Source of the DNA: Alphaproteobacteria bacterium UBA6411
GTDB taxonomy: Bacteria; Pseudomonadota; Alphaproteobacteria; CAAGCB01; CAG-977
Assembly (NCBI GenBank): GCA_002438565.1
Contig: DJPN01000031.1
Location: 1 to 19,768, forward strand
Reading direction: 5' to 3'
DNA: 19,768 bases
Positions within the stretch are counted from its first letter, which is position 1; each line of letters starts with the position of its first letter. Below the pieces are notes generated by a model. That model was not told the origin of the DNA and made no database searches. It worked only from the letters and a program-made list of their open reading frames with translations. This document shows, one piece after another, positions 14,217-19,768 of this stretch. The position numbers were made by a program, and so were the translations under genes.

Positions 14217-14440
14217 CCGGCTTCGGGAACGCGCAGATGGAAATGTTCCTGTTCTTCGTTGTTGAGCATGGAAACGGCCGAACAATAGTCCGCCCACGCT
14301 TCGATTGAATCGTTCAATCTGTTGAGGATGAACGTTTCGACGCTTTCCCCTGCCGTTTGCGCTTGCGCTTCGATGGTTTCGTAAAGCGAGTCATCCAAAA
14401 CCAGCGGAATGACTTTACAGCGCGATGAAGTTAAACCCAT
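14213..14440 (-). CDS. Solitary ribbon-helix-helix-like protein
   Basis: 75 residues. KVIPLVLDDSLYETIEAQAQ followed by GESVETFILNRLNDSIEAW (9-49) has the strand-helix-turn-helix pattern of ribbon-helix-helix regulators and RelB/ParD-type antitoxins, and the C-terminal part (WADYCSAVSML, 49-59) resembles the toxin-binding tail of such antitoxins. No toxin gene adjoins it: downstream is the convergent MocA-like gene, sharing TTAA, and upstream is the A-rich intergenic stretch. The ATG at 14440 follows GGGG with a 6-nt gap. A -10-like TATAGT (14482-14477, minus) lies upstream. It may be an orphan antitoxin or an independent regulator; DNA target is unknown. Confidence 0.6.
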   Translation of the reverse strand: MGLTSSRCKVIPLVLDDSLYETIEAQAQTAGESVETFILNRLNDSIEAWADYCSAVSMLNNEEQEHFHLRVPEAG

Positions 14441-14725
14441 AACCGACCCCTTGTCGTTTGTTTGATTGTTTATCCCACTATAGAGAGGAACGACTCGGCA
14501 AATCCAGAGAAATTTTCAAAATCAATAAAAAAATTTTAAATCAAAAGGCGAAAAACGACTCGGAACGCCGAAGAAATAAAGCTTTTTTGACTCATGAGGG
14601 GAATCAACGAGTCGCACGTTTCAAAAAAACGAAAAACGGGAACAAATCAAAAACAAACGCCGCTTTTAAACCGCAGAGTCTGACGGTAAAAACGAAACAT
14701 CTAAAAGTAAGCATATTTTGATTGA
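14441..14725. other. A-rich intergenic stretch with six GANTC sites
   Basis: This stretch has no convincing gene. GANTC sites occur at 14492, 14557, 14589, 14601, 14609 and 14676, six in 189 bp, where about one per 256 bp is expected by chance. AACGACTCGG occurs twice (14489-14498 and 14554-14563) and CGAGTCG once in inverse orientation (14608-14614). The first repeat lies about 10 bp upstream of the -10-like TATAGT of the RHH-like gene. A TTG-started Lys-rich reading frame at 14458-14721 lacks an SD and looks like an artefact of A-richness. Candidates for the site's role are CcrM methylation control or an RHH operator. Confidence 0.5.
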
Positions 14726-14762
14726 TTAAAAACAGCCGCCTTTCGGTTGAAAGGGCGGCTGT
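14726..14762 (-). terminator. Terminator after htpG
   Basis: ACAGCCGCC (14732-14740) pairs with GGCGGCTGT (14754-14762), with TTTC/GAAA continuing inside around a GGTT loop. On the minus strand a T run follows, 15 nt after the htpG stop. Confidence 0.88.
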
Positions 14763-14776
14763 CGGAAAGTGTTTTT

Positions 14777-16633
14777 TTATTTTGCGGCTTGCAGCATAAA
14801 GTCCGTGACGCGCTGTGAAAACGCCGCGGGGTCGCCGATAGGTTCGCCTTCGATGATTTTGGCTTGGTCGAACAAAACTTGAATCATCGCGCGGGTCGCG
14901 TCCGATTTGTCGCCCGCCGCGACCTTTTGCGCCAGCAGTTTAATCAGCGGGTGGCGCGGGTTCAAATCGAAATAATGCGTCGAAGCGTACAGCGTCGGCT
15001 GGTTGTGCTGTTTCATCAGGCGTTCCAAGTGAATGGACACTTCGCCGTCGCCCGCCGACAAAGCCACGGGGCTTTTGGTCAGGCGTTCGGTCGAACGGAC
15101 TTCCTTGACTTCGTCGCCGACGACTTCTTTGGCGAAAGTTTTCAGCGCGTCCATGTCGGCGTCGGGCGCCTTTTCGTCCGCGTTGCCGTCGATTATCGGG
15201 AAGTTCGCCAAATCAACCGCGCCCGCCTGCACGGATTTGATTGTTTTTTCCTTGTACTGCGTCAGCCCCTGCGGCCAAAATTCGTCAATCGGGTCGGTCA
15301 AAAGCAACACTTCCAGCCCGCGCGCGGCAAAGCCCTCCAACTGCGGATTGTGGCGCAAAACGCTCAAGTTGTCGCCCGTGATGTAGTAAATGCTTTTTTG
15401 GTCGGCTTTCATGCGCGAAATATAGGCGTCAAGCGTGGTCAATCCCTCGCCGTTCGTGGAATAGAAACGGCACAGGTCGGCGATTTCTTCGCGGTTCGAT
15501 TGGTCTTCAAACAAGCCTTCCTTCAGCACTGCGCCGAAAGCGTCCCAGAATTTCAAGTAGTCCTGTTCGTTTTCGGAACGTTTTTTCAGCTCGCCCAAAA
15601 TGCGGCGTGTTACACCCGTTTTGATTTTCGCCAGCACGGGCGTTTTTTGCAGCATTTCGCGGCTGACGTTCAGCGGCAATTCCTTGGTGTCGATGATGCC
15701 CTGCACGAAACGCAGGTAGTTCGGCAGAATGTCGGGCGTTTGGTCGGTGATGAAAACGCGGTTGATGTACAGCTGAATCTGCGCGTTGCGGTTGGGCTGA
15801 AAGATGTCGAACGGCGTTTTCGTCGGAATGAACATCAAAGCCGTGTATTCGATTGTCCCCTCGGCGCGGTAATGCAAAGTGTCCCACGGGTCGTCGAACG
15901 CTTTGGAAATGTGGCGGTAAAAGTCGTTGTACTGCTTTTGCGTGATTTCGGCTTTGTTGCGCGTCCAAAGCGCGCTTGCCTGGTTGATTGTTTCCGTTTC
16001 GCCCAGATAGTGCATGACGACGGGGAATGAAATGTGGTCGGAAAACTGGCGCACAATCGTGCGGACGTCGCCCGCTTCGGAATAATTGTAATGGTCGGGT
16101 TTCAAAAACAGCTTGACCTGCGTGCCGCGGGGAACGTCGGCTTCTTCTGCGACGGTGAAATCGCCGTGTCCCGTCGAAGTCCACAGCCAGCCCTGTTCTT
16201 CGCCCGCTTTGCGGGAACGGACTTCAACCTTTTCCGCCACCATGAACGCGGAATAAAAGCCCACGCCGAACTGTCCGATAATGGTCGCGTCCTTTTGCCG
16301 GTCGCCCGTCAGGTTGTTCAGAAATTCGGCGGAACCCGAACGGCCGATGCTGCCCAAATCCTTAATCAAATCATCGCGGTTCATGCCGATGCCGTTGTCG
16401 GCGATTGTCAGCGTGTGCGCGTCTTTGTCGGGGGTGATGTCTATTTTGAATTCGCCGCCCTCTTTGGCGATGTCGGGGCGGGTAATCGCCGCATAGCGCA
16501 GTTTGTCGCACGCGTCGGACGCGTTTGATACCAGTTCGCGCAGAAAAATATCCGTGTTGGAATACAAAGCGTTGACGACAATGTCCAAAACTTTGCCGAC
16601 TTCCGCCTGAAATTGCATTTTTTCTTCAGCCAT
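14777..16633 (-). CDS. htpG: Molecular chaperone HtpG (Hsp90)
   Basis: About 618 residues, normal for bacterial HtpG, an ATP-driven dimeric cytosolic chaperone. The GHL ATPase sites are intact: ELVSNASDACDKLR (33-46, catalytic Glu33 and Asn37), DNGIGM (79-84) and GQFGVGFYSAFMVA (120-133), followed by the middle-domain NVSREMLQ and a C-terminal dimerisation region ending FMLQAAK. Two starts are possible: ATG 16639 (MSMAEEK) is only 3 nt from GGAGG, while ATG 16633 (MAEEK) is 9 nt away and is preferred. A promoter lies between this gene and the divergent helicase. A strong terminator follows the stop. Confidence 0.96.
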   Translation of the reverse strand: MAEEKMQFQAEVGKVLDIVVNALYSNTDIFLRELVSNASDACDKLRYAAITRPDIAKEGGEFKIDITPDKDAHTLTIADNGIGMNRDDLIKDLGSIGRSGSAEFLNNLTGDRQKDATIIGQFGVGFYSAFMVAEKVEVRSRKAGEEQGWLWTSTGHGDFTVAEEADVPRGTQVKLFLKPDHYNYSEAGDVRTIVRQFSDHISFPVVMHYLGETETINQASALWTRNKAEITQKQYNDFYRHISKAFDDPWDTLHYRAEGTIEYTALMFIPTKTPFDIFQPNRNAQIQLYINRVFITDQTPDILPNYLRFVQGIIDTKELPLNVSREMLQKTPVLAKIKTGVTRRILGELKKRSENEQDYLKFWDAFGAVLKEGLFEDQSNREEIADLCRFYSTNGEGLTTLDAYISRMKADQKSIYYITGDNLSVLRHNPQLEGFAARGLEVLLLTDPIDEFWPQGLTQYKEKTIKSVQAGAVDLANFPIIDGNADEKAPDADMDALKTFAKEVVGDEVKEVRSTERLTKSPVALSAGDGEVSIHLERLMKQHNQPTLYASTHYFDLNPRHPLIKLLAQKVAAGDKSDATRAMIQVLFDQAKIIEGEPIGDPAAFSQRVTDFMLQAAK

Positions 16634-16666
16634 AGACATAAACCTCCTTGTATCTGACCGCCCTTT

Positions 16667-16695
16667 TACTTATGTTTTAAGGACTGTTTTTTCAA
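16667..16695 (-). promoter_or_regulatory. Candidate htpG promoter
   Basis: Minus strand: CTTGAAA with the -35 TTGAAA at 16695-16690, 17-bp spacer, TAAGTA at 16672-16667. The CTTGAA start also fits the -35 of alphaproteobacterial heat-shock sigma (RpoH) promoters, but the -10 is not a clear RpoH match. A GGACT/AGTCC inverted repeat (16681-16685 and 16695-16699) overlaps it. Confidence 0.4.
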
Positions 16696-16716
16696 GTCCC
16701 GCAAAGGAAAAAAACA

Positions 16717-19242
16717 ATGGCTTCGGTTTTAAGCGCGCTTTTGGGTCCCACGAATACGGGCAAAACCTATCTGGCGGTCGATAAAATGCTGTCGCACAAA
16801 AGCGGCATGATCGGCTTTCCCCTGCGTCTGCTCGCCCGCGAAAACTACGACAAAATCGTGCGCAGAAAGGGCGCCGAGGCTGTCGCGCTGATTACGGGCG
16901 AAGAAAAGATTTTGCCCAAAAATCCGTCCTATTTCGTCTGCACGGTCGAAGCCATGCCGCTGGAACGCCCCGTGTCGTTTCTGGCGGTGGACGAAATCCA
17001 AATGGCGGCCGACCCCGAACGCGGGCATATCTTCACCGACCGACTGCTTCACGCGCGCGGCGTCAGCGAAACCATGTTTTTGGGCGCGGAAACAATCCGC
17101 CCTTTGCTGAACAAGCTGCTGCCCGACTGCGCGATTGAAACCCGCCCGCGGTTTTCCAAGCTGACCTATACGGGGGTCAAGAAAATCACCCGATTGCCGC
17201 CGCGTTCGGCGATTATCGGCTTTTCGCTGCAGGACGTGTACGCGCTGGCGGAGCTGATTCGCCGTCAAAGGGGCGGCGCGGCGGTCGTCATGGGCGCGCT
17301 CAGCCCCCGCACGCGCAACGCGCAGGTCGAGATGTTTCAGTCGGGCGACGTCGATTATCTGGTCGCGACGGACGCGATAGGCATGGGCTTGAATCTGGAA
17401 GTCGAACACGTCTGCTTTACGTCCCTGCGCAAATTCGACGGGCAAAGGATGCGGATGCTGACCCCTGCCGAGCTGGCGCAAATCGCGGGGCGCGCGGGAC
17501 GCTATATGACCGACGGCACGTTCGGAGTCGCTGCCGAAGCAAGCGTTCTGACGCAGGATGTCATCGACCGAATCGAGGAACACCGCTTTGAACCTTTGGC
17601 GGGATTGTATTGGCGCAACCACGACATCAAAACGACGTCGACCGACGCTTTGCTGTACGGTTTGGGCAAACGGCCGACGCTTTCGGGGCTTGTCGGCGCG
17701 CGCAAAGCCGACGACCAGCTGGTTTTGGAAGAGCTGTTGCGCGACGAATCGGTCAAAAAGCTGGCGGACACGCCCGCGGCGGTCGAACTGCTGTGGAACG
17801 TCTGCCAAATTCCAGATTTCGGAAAAGTGTCGCCGCAGGCGCATGCGCGCTTGTTATCGCAGATTTATCGGGCTATACTGACGAACGGTTGCCTGTCGCA
17901 GGACTGGTTCGCCAAGCAGGTTGCGCGCTTGGACAATACGAACGGCGACATTGATGTCATCACGGGACGTATTGCAGGAATCAGAATTTGGACGTATATT
18001 GCTCAGCGCAAAGGCTGGATTGAACAATCCGCGTTCTGGCAGGACAAAACCCGCGCCGTCGAGGACAAACTTTCCGACGCTTTGCATCAAAAGCTGACTC
18101 AACGGTTCGTGGACAAGCGAACCTCTATTTTGGTAAAAGGTATGAAAACACAGGTTGAATTGGTAACGGAAATCGACGAAAACGGAAACGTCGTCGTCGA
18201 AGGACAGGAAATCGGAAAGCTGGAAGGATTGCGCTTTCAGCCGATTACGGGCGAAGGCAAATATGCCGACCGCGTTTTGATGAATGCCGCGGAAAAAGCG
18301 CTGAATGCGGAATTCCATGCGCGCGTCGCGGCAATCTCCGCCGCCCCCGACGAAGAATTTGCGTTGGAAAACAACGCGGCAATCCTGTGGAAAGGGCAGC
18401 TGCTTGCCAAAGCGGTCAAAGGACGCGATTCTTTGCATCCCTCTGTTGCCGTTTCGGCGCATGAAACGCTGGACGCCGCTTTGATTGAACAGGTCAAAGC
18501 CAAAGTGACGGGCTGGCTGGAAGTATACCTTGCCAACAAAATCGCACCGCTGTTCACGGCTTTGCGCACGCTGGACGAAGAACACGCGTCGGGCGCGGCG
18601 CGCGGCATTTTGTGGCAGGTCGCCGAAGCGTTCGGCACGATGCCCCGCGGCATTGTCGCCGATTTGATTAAAGGTTTGAATGAAGCCGACAAAAAAGTGC
18701 TGGCGAAAGCGGGATTGCGATTGGGGCACGATTACTTGTTCTTCCCGATGCTGCTGAAGCCCGCGGCTCAGCGCGTTTTGGCGATTTTGTGGAAGATTTG
18801 GAACGACAAAACCCAATACGCGACGGGCTTTGCCACGGACGGCAAAATGTCGTTCGCCGTCGAACGCGGCGTTCCCCGCGCTTTGTATCTGGTGCAGGGC
18901 TATGCGGCGACGGGCGCGCGCGCGATTCGCGTCGACGTGATGGAACGCTTCACCGCCAAACTGCGCGAAGTAACGCGTCAGGACAAGGGCAAACCGCAAG
19001 TATTGCCTTTGGAGCTGCTGTCTTTGGCGGGGCTGAAGCGCGACGAAGCCGAGGAAGTGTTCGGCTATCTGGGCTTCAAGGTCACCAAGGAAACGCAGAA
19101 AACGACCGTCGGCGAAGAAACAAAAGAAACGGAAGTGCTGATGATTCAGCCGAAATTCCGCAAGCCCAAAGCGCAAAAAGCGGACGAAAAGCCCGTTGAC
19201 ATGTCGTCGCCGTTCGCGGCTTTGGCGGCTTTGCGCAAATAA
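16717..19242 (+). CDS. Suv3-type superfamily II RNA helicase
   Basis: 841 residues, the alphaproteobacterial relative of mitochondrial Suv3, the helicase of the mitochondrial RNA degradosome. Helicase motifs: GPTNTGKT (10-17, Walker A), FLAVDEIQM (88-96, with DEIQ at 92-95 as in the Suv3 group), VATDAIGMGLNLEVE (216-230) and QIAGRAGR (255-262). The mid part (about 340-680) is the helical Suv3 C-domain type region and the tail (from about 690) includes a small globular extension ending in a charged linker and MSSPFAALAALRK. It should unwind RNA or RNA-DNA with ATP. AAAGGA precedes ATG 16717. The TAA overlaps the next ATG by one base (TAATG), so the two proteins are co-translated. Confidence 0.85.
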   Translation: MASVLSALLGPTNTGKTYLAVDKMLSHKSGMIGFPLRLLARENYDKIVRRKGAEAVALITGEEKILPKNPSYFVCTVEAMPLERPVSFLAVDEIQMAADPERGHIFTDRLLHARGVSETMFLGAETIRPLLNKLLPDCAIETRPRFSKLTYTGVKKITRLPPRSAIIGFSLQDVYALAELIRRQRGGAAVVMGALSPRTRNAQVEMFQSGDVDYLVATDAIGMGLNLEVEHVCFTSLRKFDGQRMRMLTPAELAQIAGRAGRYMTDGTFGVAAEASVLTQDVIDRIEEHRFEPLAGLYWRNHDIKTTSTDALLYGLGKRPTLSGLVGARKADDQLVLEELLRDESVKKLADTPAAVELLWNVCQIPDFGKVSPQAHARLLSQIYRAILTNGCLSQDWFAKQVARLDNTNGDIDVITGRIAGIRIWTYIAQRKGWIEQSAFWQDKTRAVEDKLSDALHQKLTQRFVDKRTSILVKGMKTQVELVTEIDENGNVVVEGQEIGKLEGLRFQPITGEGKYADRVLMNAAEKALNAEFHARVAAISAAPDEEFALENNAAILWKGQLLAKAVKGRDSLHPSVAVSAHETLDAALIEQVKAKVTGWLEVYLANKIAPLFTALRTLDEEHASGAARGILWQVAEAFGTMPRGIVADLIKGLNEADKKVLAKAGLRLGHDYLFFPMLLKPAAQRVLAILWKIWNDKTQYATGFATDGKMSFAVERGVPRALYLVQGYAATGARAIRVDVMERFTAKLREVTRQDKGKPQVLPLELLSLAGLKRDEAEEVFGYLGFKVTKETQKTTVGEETKETEVLMIQPKFRKPKAQKADEKPVDMSSPFAALAALRK

Positions 19243-19610
19243 TGGGCGTCCGCATTGACAAATGGCTGTATTGCGCGCGGTTTGCGAAAACCCGCACCGA
19301 AGCGCAACAGCTGTGTCATGCGGGGCATGTCGCTTTGAACGGCGAAAAAGGATTCAAAACTGCGCGGGATTTGCAAATCGGGGACGAACTGACAATCCTG
19401 CGCGGTTCAATGCGCTTTCACATTAAAGTAACGGGCTTTGCCGAAAAACGGGTCGGCGCGCCGATTGCCCGCACATTGTACGAATATCTGTCCGAACCCG
19501 AAAATTTACAGCCGCCGAAAGCCATGGTTTTTGAACGCCGCGACGCGGGCGCGGGGCGGCCGACCAAGCGCGACCGCCGCGCGCTGAACAGGCTGAAAGG
19601 CAAGTTTTAG
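19242..19610 (+). CDS. S4-domain RNA-binding protein, Hsp15-like
   Basis: 122 residues. The S4 fold is clear at 1-60: VRIDKWLYCARFAKTRTEAQ (3-22), AGHVALNG and LQIGDELTIL, followed by a basic tail (RRDAGAGRPTKRDRRAL) as in Hsp15/HslR. Hsp15 binds stalled 50S subunits carrying nascent-chain tRNA and helps to recycle them during heat stress. Length is slightly below that of E. coli HslR (133). It starts on the last base of the helicase stop. Helicase plus S4 protein is a recurrent alphaproteobacterial pair as far as I recall, and htpG divergently upstream adds to the heat-stress context. No terminator is visible after it. Confidence 0.85.
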   Translation: MGVRIDKWLYCARFAKTRTEAQQLCHAGHVALNGEKGFKTARDLQIGDELTILRGSMRFHIKVTGFAEKRVGAPIARTLYEYLSEPENLQPPKAMVFERRDAGAGRPTKRDRRALNRLKGKF

Positions 19611-19622
19611 GGTCTAAAAAAA

Positions 19623-19730
19623 CGTCATTGCAAACCCCGCATGGGGTGAAGCAATTATTGACTTCGCTTTTGCGGTTGGCTGTCTGCAAATGGATTACTT
19701 CATCGGGCAATGCCCTTCTTGTGATGACAG
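19623..19730. repeat. Degenerate palindromic repeat (MITE/REP-like)
   Basis: Left arm GTCATTGCAA then GGGGTGAAGCAAT (19624-19655), right arm reading in reverse complement GTCATCACAA then GGGCATTGCCC and GATGAAGTAAT (19729-19692). The arms match in order and spacing but with several changes. The left arm resembles the widespread short repeats with CGTCATTGCGA ends and GAAGCAATCC inside, found scattered in many genomes. It is non-coding and lies just after the Hsp15-like gene, as such repeats usually do. Confidence 0.6.
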
Positions 19731-19768
19731 AATTACTGATAACACAAAAAAACATCGGCGGATTTCTC

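Noticed and set aside
14463..14480. DnaA-box-like TTATCCCAC in the A-rich intergenic stretch, hinting at an origin
   Set aside because: Single imperfect match with no further boxes and no origin-associated genes.
14458..14721. Plus-strand 87-residue Lys-rich frame
   Set aside because: TTG start without SD, composition explained by A-rich DNA, and it crosses the GANTC repeat region and candidate RHH promoter.

Overview
The window reads as a chromosomal segment of an alphaproteobacterium, with the decayed or partial end of a prophage at its left side. Pointers to Alphaproteobacteria are the Suv3-type RNA helicase followed directly by an Hsp15-like S4 protein, a molybdopterin-binding/MocA-like fusion, an RNase J-like enzyme followed by an IscX-like protein, and a cluster of GANTC (CcrM-type) sites. 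No 16S or other marker is present, so I do not name a genus.

Region 1 (1-2200) is phage-derived: the tail of a coiled-coil phage protein, an M15 peptidase endolysin, a small holin-like membrane protein, a bidirectional terminator, a BRO-N antirepressor on the minus strand, and a nested spanin-like pair on the plus strand. Between the antirepressor and the spanins lie about 430 bp that hold two tandem, structurally similar minus-strand elements. Each has its own TTGACA-N17 promoter. I interpret them as C4-type antisense RNAs (the P1/P7 immI type) controlling the antirepressor; the proximal unit carries a 23-nt target block with near-perfect complementarity to its own upstream arm. The phage block stops next to the 3' end of a tRNA-Val gene, a plausible attachment site.

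Region 2 (2298-7342) is housekeeping: tRNA-Val; an N-formylglutamate amidohydrolase overlapping a secreted lytic transglycosylase; an RNase J-like metallo-beta-lactamase/beta-CASP enzyme overlapping an IscX-like protein; glucokinase; tRNA-Asp; and tRNA-Pro on the opposite strand.

Region 3 (7358-9317, minus strand) holds a Panacea/SocA-like protein, a membrane-anchored beta-repeat protein of unknown function, and a secreted DUF192 protein ending just upstream of tRNA-Pro. Region 4 (9407-14216, plus) holds a very large AsmA/YdbH-like envelope protein with a long Pro/Ala/Lys-rich cytoplasmic leader, followed 10 bp later by a molybdopterin-binding/MocA-like nucleotidyltransferase fusion.

Region 5 (14213-19768) has a solitary ribbon-helix-helix-like gene convergent with the MocA-like gene, a 336-bp A-rich intergenic stretch with six GANTC sites, HtpG on the minus strand, and divergently the Suv3-type helicase overlapped with an Hsp15-like S4 protein. 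HtpG and Hsp15 together give this end a heat-stress/RNA-quality flavour. The window ends in a degenerate inverted repeat resembling the short mobile palindromes that carry GTCATTGC ends.
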